NCBI GenBank assembly: GCA_017431345.1
Contig: JAFRLH010000015.1
Location: 62,001-126,000, forward strand
DNA length: 64,000 bases
Reading direction: 5' to 3'
Source: Lachnospiraceae bacterium
GTDB taxonomy: Bacteria; Bacillota; Clostridia; Lachnospirales; Lachnospiraceae
Positions 26,027 through 35,119 of the stretch are shown piece by piece. The position numbers and the translations under genes are program-made. The notes beneath the pieces were generated by a model that searched no databases, had not been told where the DNA came from, and saw nothing but the letters and a program-made list of their open reading frames with translations. The first letter of the stretch is position 1, and each line of letters starts with the position of its first letter.

Positions 26027-26909
26027 TTTTCTCCATCTCCCTGAGGACCGCCAGCACAGCCCGCGCCCAATCGGCACCGGATCCGCCGACCGGATAATCT
26101 TCAAAGTCTTTCGTATCTGCGAAAGTCCGCAGCACCATATCCCTGTCAATATGCAGCGTCTGGACATATTTCTCGGCAAAAAGATGCTCCACTCTTTTCT
26201 TTGATTCCGTCTGTCCTTTCGTCTTGCGGCCGGTTCCCGTAATGATGCCGTCCACTTTGACGGTATACTGTTTAAACAGATCCCGGATATCGTCCATCGA
26301 ATAATACTTTGCCGTATACACCCAGATATCATAGCCCTGTTTGGAAAGCGTGTGCAGGATCCGCGGGATTCCGAGCCGGAGTTTTTCTTTATATTTCCTG
26401 CCGAAGCGGCTGCTGCGCATTTTCTCCGCAGGCTCATCCCCCCGGCAGAAAACGACCTCGTCCAGATCCAGCGTCGCTCTCCTGTCGTGCTTTGATTCGC
26501 GGATCATCTGTTCGATATCCGTTTCCTGTGTCAGATTCACGATCGAGACCGGCACCAGCTTCACACCCAGCGTCCAGTAAGCAGCCCATCTGTGATGACC
26601 GTTCAGAAGCATGTATCCGTCCGGATGCACTTTCTCGACCATGAGCGGCTCCTGCCCGAGATCCTCCGGTCTGTACATCGCCCCGTACTGTTTGTACAGG
26701 GAAATGTACTTATTGATAATGCTGCTGCTCGGTCCGACCTCAGGCCAGCAGAATTCATCATCCGGATTCGGATGCAGCTTTGAGACCAGCGCCTTCTTTA
26801 CGAGAAGACGTTCCGGGAGTCCTGCCTTTACAGGGACCATGATGTCTCCGTATTTTTTCAGTTCTTCCTGCAGATGTACAGAAAAACCGCCCTTATTGTC
26901 CGCCATCAT
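26007..26909 (-). CDS. ParB-like domain fused to HAD-like hydrolase
   Basis: This 300-residue protein has an N-terminal ParB/sulfiredoxin-like domain (about 25-130) with the hallmark LLNGHHRWAAYW. A HAD-type domain (about 145-290) follows, with motif I ATLDLDEVVF and downstream block HIDRD. ParB-like folds can bind nucleotides (CTPases), phosphorylate small molecules or cleave DNA; the HAD domain would be a phosphatase or transferase. The next gene overlaps it and encodes a second HAD copy, so the two products may form a complex. Role unknown. Confidence 0.78.
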   Translation of the reverse strand: MMADNKGGFSVHLQEELKKYGDIMVPVKAGLPERLLVKKALVSKLHPNPDDEFCWPEVGPSSSIINKYISLYKQYGAMYRPEDLGQEPLMVEKVHPDGYMLLNGHHRWAAYWTLGVKLVPVSIVNLTQETDIEQMIRESKHDRRATLDLDEVVFCRGDEPAEKMRSSRFGRKYKEKLRLGIPRILHTLSKQGYDIWVYTAKYYSMDDIRDLFKQYTVKVDGIITGTGRKTKGQTESKKRVEHLFAEKYVQTLHIDRDMVLRTFADTKDFEDYPVGGSGADWARAVLAVLREMEKNGTTGS

Positions 26910-26941
26910 TCTACCGCCTTTTCTTCATGATCTTCCCTCTG

Positions 26942-28714
26942 TTACAGAAGGATCGTCAGTACATTCAGTCCCAGCACGTTGCTGTAGGACATTTCCTTTG
27001 CAAAACGCTGCACCATACGGAGTCCGATATTGTGCGTCACATCTTCCGGATCGATCATTGCCAGCTTTTCGTTCGGATCAAAGGCACGGCAGTCATCCTT
27101 GATCCGCAGCAGCAGTCCGTCCGCCCGGTTCACGACCCGGACGTCTACCAGATGGCGTTTTCCATCCGGAAATCCATGTTCCACGATATTGCCGGCCATT
27201 TCCTCCATGCAGAGGCCTGCATACATCGCATGCTTTGCATCGATCCCGACTTTCCTGCAGAACTCCATGACAAGCTGTGCAGTATCCGTTACTTCCTTTT
27301 CATTATGGATGGATATATCCAGCCGCTGGTCCTCCGCCACGCCGAAGTCATCGGGGATCGCGAGCAGTTTTTCAAGCGTAACAGGGAACCTGATGTTGAC
27401 TATGTAGGCATATACAACGACCGCGATAATTGCATAAACACCGTTCAGTACATGAGCGATCCAGATTCCCACTGCTCCCATAATCGGTGCCAGGATCAGC
27501 GAAGACAGCACCGTTCCGGCTACACCGTCCATGAAAGAAAGAACATGGACGATCTTCATGCGGGAAGAGCTCTGGAAATAGTTGATCATGATCACGGTGA
27601 TTGCGGACAACGGCATGCAGAACGGGTAAATTCTGAACAAAAGAACCGTCAGCCGGTATACATTGGAAGCGGGATCGTCAAAAAAGATTCCCGAGATCGG
27701 TCTTGCCAGAACGAATACCAGTACTGCTGCCGCGCAGACCATGGCAACGCCTTTCACAAGTGCTGTCCGCATGACAGCAATCAGGCTTGCTCTGTCCTCC
27801 TCGCCGATATAGATGCTGACCAGCAGTCTGGTTGCCGCAGCAAGTCCGGCCGAAATGGCAAAGAGCAGGCCGCCGCAGGTATTCAGTGCAGAGAGTGCGC
27901 TCACACCGTCATTGCCGGCATAATGAAGCAGCAATGCGTTCAGGATGATTCCCCGGACAGCCAGGCAGAACGTAACGATCGCGCCGGGAAATCCGATCTT
28001 CAGGATATCTTTTATATCGCTCCATACGATACCCTGTCTTCTGTATTTTATCGTGGCTTTCTTTGTAAAATAGTAGGAACCCATTACAAAGAAGACCGCC
28101 CAATAACTTACGGATGTGGCAAGTCCAAGCCCGAGCATGCCCATATGCAGTACGCAGATGAGCAGATAATCCAGTCCGAGATTGACCACGGCCATAACTG
28201 CCATACCGGCATAGATCCGGTTCTGCTGCTGTTCAATCTGCAGGAATGCTGTCAGCTGCATCGTCATGATCCAGGGCAGAATACCGGGCGCCATGCCGAG
28301 AATGTACGCCGACAGCCCCTGCTTCGTTTCGATATCTGCACCGAGCATTCCCGCGATCAAATGCGGCATAGACACACACATCACTGTAAGCACCACCGAC
28401 AGCAGGATCAGTACAGTCATGTCAAGGGAAAAAACACTGCGCGTTCTGTCGATCTGGTTTTTCCCCAGGAACTGACCGCACAGGATCTGTGAGCCTCCGA
28501 GCAGGACCCCGTTGATCGTTTCAATGATCTTTATAGCCGGTGCATAAAGTCCGATCATCGCCATGGCGATCGGACCGATATAATTGCCGGCTATGGCGCC
28601 GTCGATCAGCGAGTTGATACTGCCGATTGCCACGAGCATGATCTGCACAGGCAGCAGTTTGAAGAATAGATTGGAAATCATTTTGGAATCAGTTTTCATA
28701 GATACAGCCTTCAT
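26942..28714 (-). CDS. MATE-family transporter with C-terminal GHKL ATPase domain (twin 1)
   Basis: This 590-residue protein has about twelve membrane helices (to about 450), typical of MATE/polysaccharide-exporter-like flippases. A cytoplasmic HATPase_c_2 domain like RsbW/SpoIIAB follows (about 464-590). The N-box is EEMAGNIVEH (504-513), the G1-like segment is DDCRAFDP (from 540) and the G2 region is near NIGLRM (562-567). The usual G1 glycine is Cys, so ATP binding may be altered. The start may be the ATG at 28714 or the one at 28699, which has better SD spacing. A homologue with the same fusion lies at 31018-32793. Confidence 0.85.
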   Translation of the reverse strand: MKAVSMKTDSKMISNLFFKLLPVQIMLVAIGSINSLIDGAIAGNYIGPIAMAMIGLYAPAIKIIETINGVLLGGSQILCGQFLGKNQIDRTRSVFSLDMTVLILLSVVLTVMCVSMPHLIAGMLGADIETKQGLSAYILGMAPGILPWIMTMQLTAFLQIEQQQNRIYAGMAVMAVVNLGLDYLLICVLHMGMLGLGLATSVSYWAVFFVMGSYYFTKKATIKYRRQGIVWSDIKDILKIGFPGAIVTFCLAVRGIILNALLLHYAGNDGVSALSALNTCGGLLFAISAGLAAATRLLVSIYIGEEDRASLIAVMRTALVKGVAMVCAAAVLVFVLARPISGIFFDDPASNVYRLTVLLFRIYPFCMPLSAITVIMINYFQSSSRMKIVHVLSFMDGVAGTVLSSLILAPIMGAVGIWIAHVLNGVYAIIAVVVYAYIVNIRFPVTLEKLLAIPDDFGVAEDQRLDISIHNEKEVTDTAQLVMEFCRKVGIDAKHAMYAGLCMEEMAGNIVEHGFPDGKRHLVDVRVVNRADGLLLRIKDDCRAFDPNEKLAMIDPEDVTHNIGLRMVQRFAKEMSYSNVLGLNVLTILL

Positions 28715-28770
28715 CCTCTTTGCTGCAGTATACTAAAGCAGCACCGTACACTGCCAGGGACCGGTCTGCT

Positions 28771-29214
28771 TTACCGCAGCATACCCTCCCTGTCCATCAG
28801 TTCCCTCAGATGATCCATGTATGTACGCATGATGCCATCTGCCACCGTATTCATCTCCTGGTTAAGTTCTTTCGCATTTTTTGCATCCCTGATCTTCTCT
28901 CCCGTGGTCTCATAATGACCTATCTTCGCGCCGTGTTCTGTCAGCTTCCCGGCTCCTGCGGAAGTGTAGGTGCAGGCAGCCTTGATCTGGCTCTTCTTTT
29001 TAAACAGGCCTCCTGATTTCGGATAGATGATCACGCACCACGATTCACTGGCCGGAAGAATGATATACTTTGTTTTCGGATCCGGATTCGAACTCGCAGG
29101 ATCCCCGATCACAAAATCGCCATACTCCTCCCTGTTCCAGTTTGCCTGCATAAATGCGGCAAGTTCCTCCAGTGTGATCTCCCGGTTGATCTCAAAAGAA
29201 TCCATTCCTTTCAT
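28771..29214 (-). CDS. hypothetical protein between the MATE twins
   Basis: This 147-residue soluble protein is not recognised. It starts ITLEELAAFMQANWN, carries a central beta-rich block with SWCVIIYPK, and ends in a helical region (about 100-147). A good SD (GGGAG) precedes the ATG. The block resembles small substrate-binding or effector domains rather than a known enzyme. It lies just upstream of MATE twin 1 and may share its transcript. Confidence 0.62.
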   Translation of the reverse strand: MKGMDSFEINREITLEELAAFMQANWNREEYGDFVIGDPASSNPDPKTKYIILPASESWCVIIYPKSGGLFKKKSQIKAACTYTSAGAGKLTEHGAKIGHYETTGEKIRDAKNAKELNQEMNTVADGIMRTYMDHLRELMDREGMLR

Positions 29215-29304
29215 ACTGTTCTCCCTTCAGAGCATACTCATCCGTGATCTATAATTATAATACCAAAGGAACGCCTCCAATACAACAGAAACACCGCCAA
29301 ACAG

Positions 29305-29333
29305 AAAAAAGGGGCGGCCGAAGCCATCCCTTT
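29305..29333 (-). terminator. terminator with UUCG loop
   Basis: On the minus strand AAAGGG..GGC, TTCG, GCC..CCCTTT form a stem with a stable UUCG tetraloop, followed by TTT. It lies just after the stop of the 29340-30110 gene. Confidence 0.7.
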
Positions 29334-29339
29334 GTCCGT

Positions 29340-30110
29340 TTATTTTCCCGCTTTTCCGAGCAGCAGATCTATGGCTCTTGCGTCGAGGGTCAGCACATTT
29401 GCGGAAAAGATCGTCTTTACAAGCCATACAAGGATCACGAAAACGAGGATCGGTATGATGCATGCCGTAACGATCATTACAGCCAGCGACTCCAGCAGGC
29501 TCTCAAGGAACGAGGTGATCTTATCCACGGTACCGCTTGTGATCGTCGTCAGCTCATTCAGGAGTCCGCCCTGTGATTCATCCCCGATTTCAAGATCATT
29601 GTACTCTTCAACTGCCGTATCTACCTTTGCCGCCTGTGTCTGATATACAAGATCGGATAGTTTGACGCTTGCAGGAACGATCAGGAAAATGATCATTCCG
29701 ATCAGCGCGATCTTTCCTGCTGTCTCTCCCCATCTCCTTTTTCCGGTCAGTATCCAGCCGCACAGAAGAATACATGCGATCGGGATCAGCATGCCGAACA
29801 CGGAATACCCCGACAGGCTGATCATGAACTTCTCCAGATACAGTGCGCTCAGGATGAGCAGAAAATAGGTGGACAGCTCTGCCAGCTGGTCTGCGATCGG
29901 CGTGCACATGTCACCCGGAAGGAGCGATAAAGTCGCGGAAGTTGCTGCAGCCCCGCCGGAAAGGAGCATTACAGAATCGATTTTATTCTCTGTCTGCTCT
30001 ATGGTATGTTTATGGTTTTCCGGATTTCCCGCCCACGGTGCGACCTTCGTAAAAGAGATGACTGCAATCAGAACCAATACGGCCACTGCCGTGATTTTCT
30101 TTAATTCCAT
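29340..30110 (-). CDS. multi-span membrane protein, unknown
   Basis: This 256-residue protein has about six hydrophobic segments. The N-terminal one (about 5-24) looks like a signal anchor, followed by an extracytoplasmic loop. Others lie at about 70-120, 130-150 and 215-240. No family is recognised. The start ATG follows AAGGAGGAG. It lies ten bases downstream of the DUF4230 gene, so they form an operon and may act as a complex at the membrane. Confidence 0.72.
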   Translation of the reverse strand: MELKKITAVAVLVLIAVISFTKVAPWAGNPENHKHTIEQTENKIDSVMLLSGGAAATSATLSLLPGDMCTPIADQLAELSTYFLLILSALYLEKFMISLSGYSVFGMLIPIACILLCGWILTGKRRWGETAGKIALIGMIIFLIVPASVKLSDLVYQTQAAKVDTAVEEYNDLEIGDESQGGLLNELTTITSGTVDKITSFLESLLESLAVMIVTACIIPILVFVILVWLVKTIFSANVLTLDARAIDLLLGKAGK

Positions 30111-30120
30111 ACTCTCCTCC

Positions 30121-30783
30121 TTATCCGAAAATGATCTCATAGTCCGCAGCAGCAGGGAAATTGCTGATGAAATTCCCGACAAGGATCTTCGCCTGCGCAT
30201 CCGATCTTTCCAGAATTCCGCTATCCAGCGCTTTCTGCCTGGCTGTATCTTCAAACTCCGCAAGTGACATGTTGTAATCCTCGAGCTTCAGGGGATTCCA
30301 CAGAGAATCTTTTTCCGAATAGAGTTTAAAGGTGTTCTTGTCGATCGTGACCGTCTGAATCTCGGATTCCGGCAGCGTGATCGTGATCGTTTTTGCGCTG
30401 TCGTCCTTTTCTATCCCGATCTTCTCAAAATCTATCCCTGCCTGAACAGATCCGTCGTAGCTGTACAGCATTTCCGAGGAGGTGGACAGCACTTTCAGGA
30501 AGGTCTTTTCCTTGGTGTACCTTTCGACCTGTGTGAAGTAGTACTCCTGTGTGATAAGCAAGCCCATATTGGCAAGGCCGTCTCGGATCGTCTCCGTGCT
30601 CACAGACACCAGGACTTTCTCATCCTTCGGTTTGACCGCCGCAGCCGTCTCGTCAACAGTAAGTTCGGCCGGCGCATTCTTTCGTTTCGTATGATAATCG
30701 AATCCGAGCACGATCATCGCGACGATGCAGACTGCAATGACTGCAAGATAGATTTTCTTCTTTGTCTTTTCTGTCATTTTCAT
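30121..30783 (-). CDS. DUF4230 membrane-anchored protein
   Basis: This 220-residue protein has an N-terminal membrane anchor (about 10-30) and an extracytoplasmic domain that fits DUF4230. Within it are LGLITQEYYFTQVE-like and ITITLPESEI blocks and a C-terminal region ending NFPAAADYEIIFG. DUF4230 proteins are widespread and uncharacterised. The start at 30783 follows AGGAAAGGAG; the reading further upstream is not supported. It is the first gene of a two-gene unit. Confidence 0.8.
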   Translation of the reverse strand: MKMTEKTKKKIYLAVIAVCIVAMIVLGFDYHTKRKNAPAELTVDETAAAVKPKDEKVLVSVSTETIRDGLANMGLLITQEYYFTQVERYTKEKTFLKVLSTSSEMLYSYDGSVQAGIDFEKIGIEKDDSAKTITITLPESEIQTVTIDKNTFKLYSEKDSLWNPLKLEDYNMSLAEFEDTARQKALDSGILERSDAQAKILVGNFISNFPAAADYEIIFG

Positions 30784-31017
30784 ACCGGGGTCTCCTTTCC
30801 TCCTTCGTCTGCCGTTCTTCTCTGGCCGGTTTCCGTTCCGCCGGGAACAGAAGGGCTGCAAAATCGCCCATGCTCAGTTTTTCTCATTCTGCTGTTATCA
30901 TAAACGATATTTGTGATCGTTTTTTGTTTGCGTCTTTACGAAGGGATTAAATAAGCTGAATTATTTGTGAGAAATGTTACGAATTCGTAAAGCGGATTGT
31001 CACCCGCACTGTTCAGG

Positions 31018-32793
31018 TCATACCTTTATGATCGTTGTATTCATCCCGTATGTCCGGTAATAACTGACAGATTTTGCCGAATGCAGCAGGATCTTAAGGC
31101 CGGTGCCTTTCCCGACGGTCTCCTCTTCCGCCAGACGGTCCGCATGGTTCTTCAGGTTGAAAGCAGCCCCGCTGTCCCTGACACGAAGGATCACATCGCC
31201 GTCATCGATGACTGCACGGATATCCGCACTTCTGATCTCCTGCCCCGGTCTTAGTCCGTGTTCGAACACGTTCGTTGTCAGTTCCTCCATGCAGAGGCCG
31301 GCAAGCATTCCCTTTCGCTCATCCAGTTTATGACCGCGGCAGAACAGAATGATCTGTTCACTTGCAAGGGCACAGTCTTCCATGGTTTTGATGGGATAGG
31401 TGATCACATCCCCCGGCAGGGCATTGAAGCTTTCATCCACTGCAAGATAATCAGCGGCGGAAGGTATTGTTTTCCCTGTCCGTTTTTTATGGAAGAGCCA
31501 GCTGGCCATCAGCGTCATCACCTGTGCAGCCGGAAAAGCGATAAACACGCCCCGGATGCCGAAAGGAACTGCAAGCAGGAAGGCCAGGACGAGAGGAAAT
31601 ACCAGATTGGAGGCGATTGCCATCCATTGTGCAGCACGGATCTGCCCCACTGCCTGCAGATAACTGATCCTGGCGTTTATCAGGATAGAGAACGGAACCA
31701 TAAAGATCACACATCGGAGCGCAAAGACCAGCAATTCTGCCGTGGTGCCGGTTTCCGTAAGCGCTGCAGCCAGCGGACGGGCGCAAACCGCCAGAACAGC
31801 GGCGGTTCCCGCAGAAAGGAACAGGCAGTATCGATGTGCCAATATACCGGTCCCCTCCAGTTCTTCTCCGTTTTTCTCTCCGCAGCAGATCCCGGTCAGG
31901 ATACCGACAGCGCCGGCAACGCCCGTGGCGAGGATCGCGGTCGTATAAACGACTGTTTCATGGATGGAATAAACACATGTCCCGACGACACCTCCTGTGA
32001 CGGTGACAATGGAGATCAGCAATGCAGAACGCATCGCATTAGCCATCGAAAACACTGCCTTTGGCACTGCTGCATGGAATATCTCTTTCAGTTCACGCAG
32101 AGAGATCCGGACCGGCCGCAGCCGGATGACCCTGTTCCTGTTCAGAAAATGCGTCATTGCTGCCAGGAAGTAGACAGCGGCCGAGGCGGAAGATGCAAGG
32201 CCGATTCCAAAAAGGCCCCACCCGAATCTGACACTCAGCAGATCCAATACAATGTCTGTCAGACAGCCGCATACGGAAACGATGGAGATGAGCTTTCCCC
32301 CATTGTCCATAATGACGATGGGCGTCATGATACAAAACAGTACATAGGGCAGGATCTCAAAGGATAACCCGTACAGATACTGCGCTGCATACGGCTGCAG
32401 TGCTGCGGTCTTCCCTCTGGCCCCAAACAGGATCGCCATCTGCGGTACGCAGAGAAAACTGATGGCAGTCAGAACAGTCAGCACAATGGCGGAAAGGAAG
32501 AAAATCTGATTGAACCGCCTGTTCACGCTGTCGATCTCTCCGCTGCCGAGTTCTTTTGCGCAGACCGTCTGAATCCCTGCTGCCAGACCTGCCGCAGGGA
32601 TCTCCAGCAGATAAAAAAACGGATCTGCCAGGACGACGGCTGCGATCTCTGTCTCCCCATAAAATGCACAGATGATCACTTTATCGATCAGGACTGCAAG
32701 AGTCTGCGTGGCTGCTGCAGTAAATGCCGTCGCAAAAGCGAGGAAGAACATACGGCTCTGTATTCTGCTGATATAAGTGCGGTTTCCTTTCAC
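31018..32793 (-). CDS. MATE-family transporter with C-terminal GHKL ATPase domain (twin 2)
   Basis: This 591-residue protein has the same architecture as the 26942 gene: about twelve membrane helices, then an RsbW/SpoIIAB-like domain (about 463-591). The N-box is EELTTNVFEH (503-512), G1 is RVRDSGAAF with D540 and G542, and G2 is GKGTGLK (561-567). Here the ATP-binding motifs look intact. It starts with GTG behind AGGAGA. The sequences differ widely outside the motifs, so this is an old duplication or two related acquisitions rather than a recent copy. Confidence 0.86.
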   Translation of the reverse strand: MKGNRTYISRIQSRMFFLAFATAFTAAATQTLAVLIDKVIICAFYGETEIAAVVLADPFFYLLEIPAAGLAAGIQTVCAKELGSGEIDSVNRRFNQIFFLSAIVLTVLTAISFLCVPQMAILFGARGKTAALQPYAAQYLYGLSFEILPYVLFCIMTPIVIMDNGGKLISIVSVCGCLTDIVLDLLSVRFGWGLFGIGLASSASAAVYFLAAMTHFLNRNRVIRLRPVRISLRELKEIFHAAVPKAVFSMANAMRSALLISIVTVTGGVVGTCVYSIHETVVYTTAILATGVAGAVGILTGICCGEKNGEELEGTGILAHRYCLFLSAGTAAVLAVCARPLAAALTETGTTAELLVFALRCVIFMVPFSILINARISYLQAVGQIRAAQWMAIASNLVFPLVLAFLLAVPFGIRGVFIAFPAAQVMTLMASWLFHKKRTGKTIPSAADYLAVDESFNALPGDVITYPIKTMEDCALASEQIILFCRGHKLDERKGMLAGLCMEELTTNVFEHGLRPGQEIRSADIRAVIDDGDVILRVRDSGAAFNLKNHADRLAEEETVGKGTGLKILLHSAKSVSYYRTYGMNTTIIKV

Positions 32794-32927
32794 TGCGCTT
32801 CTCCTGCCGAATCATTTCAGTGTTTGCAATAGAATTATAATATCACAATACGGTTATCTGCACAAAACAAACATGCAGGTTTTCAGTCATAAAATAACCG
32901 GGGAAAGTGCCCCTTTAACCGTGCAAA

Positions 32928-32962
32928 CAAAACGGAGGACAGTTCATTGTGAACTGCCCTCC
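32928..32962 (-). terminator. terminator of the small membrane protein gene
   Basis: GGAGG-A-CAGTTCA (32934-32946) pairs with TGAACTG-C-CCTCC (32950-32962) around TTG. On the minus strand GTTTTG follows. Confidence 0.75.
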
Positions 32963-32987
32963 ATCTAAGATTCTCTCTCCCATTTTC

Positions 32988-33188
32988 TCATTTCCGAAGA
33001 ATATACTGGATGCCGTAGGAAACGAGATCGCTCTGCGCCTGATCCGCTGTTTTCTCTGAACCGGTCATCGTCTTCCTGTCTTTGCTCGGATCATCATACA
33101 GGTTCTTCATCAGCCAGTACGCGCCGTATAAACCTCCGGTGATGACCGACAGGAATACCACTTTAAAAAACTTCAGAACATTCTTCAT
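32988..33188 (-). CDS. small membrane protein
   Basis: This 66-residue protein has one membrane segment (about 6-26, ending in a GGLYGAYW turn) and a hydrophilic tail. The ATG at 33188 is preferred because AAGGGGGG stands seven bases before it; an ATG six bases earlier abuts the SD. No family is recognised. It has its own terminator. Confidence 0.62.
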   Translation of the reverse strand: MKNVLKFFKVVFLSVITGGLYGAYWLMKNLYDDPSKDRKTMTGSEKTADQAQSDLVSYGIQYILRK

Positions 33189-33286
33189 TCCCATCCCCCC
33201 TTACTGCAACTATTATTATAATCCGAAATACAGGATATTGCAAATCATTTCCTTCGAAAATGAAAACAGAGGGATGCTCTTCTCAT

Positions 33287-34039
33287 TCAGAGTTTCTGGT
33301 AATTCTTAAAATAGTTTATCAACGTCACCTTTTTCGCGCTGTTGAACCAGAACCGGATGCGGTACTTCTTCTTGTATTTATAATCTATATAGTATTTTAT
33401 ATTTCGTGAAAAGAATCCAGGCCCACCCGATATTTTGCTTGCAATATTTTTATAATACCGCTCGGTTTTTTTGAATTTCTTCAGGGACTTCTTCCCGTAA
33501 AGCATACAGACCCGGCTGTACGAATCCAGAAGCTTCGCCGTTCTGCAGGTTTCAAAATATCCGCTTGAATTTGATGAGGTGATATTATTAGAGAGAGCTA
33601 TACGCATCCCTAAGCTATTGCGGCTTGCCGCTGCATAATCAATCCAGTTGCTCCCGTTTTTCCAGCCAAATTGATCCGTAATCACACTGCCGTAACACTG
33701 AAAGTCCATTTTGTTCAGTTTTCCGGAAGGCATTACATAGACAATAATGTCCATTTTCTGCGAAGGATTGTACTTGTTGTAGGCAGTCAGTGTAGTCTTG
33801 CCGACTTTTTTCCCGGTATAGACAGCTTTTTTTGACGTACTGCTCTTCAGTTTCAGAATCGAGGATTTCTTTACTTTCCATTTCGCGTTCGGTACAGGCG
33901 CGCTGTTGAAAGTGATATTGCCTGTCACGCCCTTACGGACATAGATGACTGTGGCTGCATCAGCCCTGGAGGGACACAGCAGCACGGCCATCATAAGTAC
34001 GGCTGCCAGCAGGATGCCTGAAAATATCTTTCTGTTCAT
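33287..34039 (-). CDS. secreted protein with Ig-like N-terminal domain
   Basis: This 250-residue protein has a signal peptide (about 1-28). A Big_2-like segment (about 30-105, with KKVGKTTLTAYNKYN) and a Lys/Tyr/Ser-rich C-terminal half follow, with no visible catalytic motif. The start is the ATG behind CGGAGG. It resembles the other basic secreted proteins of the window in composition, especially the Tyr/Lys-rich end. Confidence 0.78.
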   Translation of the reverse strand: MNRKIFSGILLAAVLMMAVLLCPSRADAATVIYVRKGVTGNITFNSAPVPNAKWKVKKSSILKLKSSTSKKAVYTGKKVGKTTLTAYNKYNPSQKMDIIVYVMPSGKLNKMDFQCYGSVITDQFGWKNGSNWIDYAAASRNSLGMRIALSNNITSSNSSGYFETCRTAKLLDSYSRVCMLYGKKSLKKFKKTERYYKNIASKISGGPGFFSRNIKYYIDYKYKKKYRIRFWFNSAKKVTLINYFKNYQKL

Positions 34040-34210
34040 GATTGTTTCCTCCGATCCGGCCGGAAAGCCGGTCTGTGGCTGTAAGTGTAATCGCATTTTT
34101 TTGTTGTTTCTTGTACATATATGATAATTGCAGTGGCGGATTTTGTCAATCTGCAACAGGGCTGCAAGGGCTGGTTCTTTTACCTCCGTTCCCCTGTGTC
34201 CCGGTCTTCT

Positions 34211-34654
34211 TTACTGCTGTTCATGCAATTGCTGAAACCTGACCAGATCATCATTCAGTTTTCTGGCTTCTGAAGAATCCCGCAGCCATGAGAGGAACCG
34301 GGACAGTAAATAGACCCCCAGCACACTGCCGGCGATCGTAAATACAACAGAGAGCCTGCCTGTATCGATTGCCGGGCTTGAGAAGGCAATGCCCAGAATG
34401 ACCGCTTCGATCAGCAGCAGTTCCAAAGCCATGCGCAGCATCATTTCCTTTGTTTTCAGTTCATGCCTCGAAAATGTCACGAACGTTGGAATCACGCAAT
34501 ATGCGGCATACCGGACAGGCGTCAGCATAGCATCATATCCGAAGCGGGCACCCGGATCAAAAACAGAACCGATCGCGCAGACAGCAACCGTGATCAGCGT
34601 CGTAAGCATAAAAAACAGTGTCAGTTTACGAATAATAAATTGTTTGAAACTCAT
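34211..34654 (-). CDS. DUF3021 membrane protein
   Basis: This 147-residue protein has four membrane helices and a cytoplasmic C-terminal coiled stretch, as in DUF3021. Such genes almost always follow a LytTR regulator gene, as here after seven bases. The pair is thought to form a membrane-linked autoregulatory switch. SD GAGG. Confidence 0.88.
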   Translation of the reverse strand: MSFKQFIIRKLTLFFMLTTLITVAVCAIGSVFDPGARFGYDAMLTPVRYAAYCVIPTFVTFSRHELKTKEMMLRMALELLLIEAVILGIAFSSPAIDTGRLSVVFTIAGSVLGVYLLSRFLSWLRDSSEARKLNDDLVRFQQLHEQQ

Positions 34655-34661
34655 CTGCCGG

Positions 34662-35102
34662 TCATCCTCTCTTCAGCGCTGCTTTAAGCCCTTTCACATA
34701 GCTTCGTGATATGATCACTTCCTCGCCCGACTGAAGAACGGCTGTAAAACGTCCGTTCAGCGCCGGCCGGATCGAGCTGATCTTCATCAGATTCAGCAGC
34801 ATGGATTTGGAGATCCGCAGGAAGTTTTTCTCTTCAAGCCTGCTCTCCAGTTCATAAATCCGGTTAGGAGTCTCATAGATCTGCTTTTTCGTATAGATAA
34901 AAGTCCTGCCGTCCACCGACTCAATATAATAGATATCGGAAGTGGCTATTTCGTATTGATTGCTGTCTTTTATGCCCGTAAGACTGCCCTGACGGGATTT
35001 GACATACGCAGCAATCTCCCGGACTTCGTCTGTGACCGCATGACAGCGGATCAGAACAAGTTCTTTTTTCTCTCTGCCTACCTGCTCGATTTCAACTTCC
35101 AT
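34662..35102 (-). CDS. LytTR-family transcriptional regulator
   Basis: This 146-residue protein has a C-terminal LytTR DNA-binding domain (about 50-145: YEIATSDIYYIES, FLRISKSMLLNL and EEVIISRSYV). It has a short N-terminal part instead of a receiver domain, the usual form paired with DUF3021. Start MEVEIEQVG at 35102 is chosen from family form; the SD is weak, and the gene begins 18 bases after the hydrolase stop, so coupled translation is likely. Confidence 0.88.
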   Translation of the reverse strand: MEVEIEQVGREKKELVLIRCHAVTDEVREIAAYVKSRQGSLTGIKDSNQYEIATSDIYYIESVDGRTFIYTKKQIYETPNRIYELESRLEEKNFLRISKSMLLNLMKISSIRPALNGRFTAVLQSGEEVIISRSYVKGLKAALKRG

Positions 35103-35119
35103 TCTTTCCATGAGGGCGT

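Noticed and set aside
26027..26437. Upstream extension of the HAD-only gene
   Set aside because: It reads through the ParB-HAD gene in another frame; the SD and family start place the gene start at 26026.
26927..28492. Long plus-strand frame of 521 codons opposite MATE twin 1
   Set aside because: Composition is His/Gln/Arg-rich as expected of an antisense shadow; the minus-strand product has clear MATE and GHKL motifs.
30903..30921. AACGAT/ATCGTT inverted repeat with a T-run on the plus strand
   Set aside because: Looks like a terminator, but no plus-strand gene precedes it; too short to interpret.
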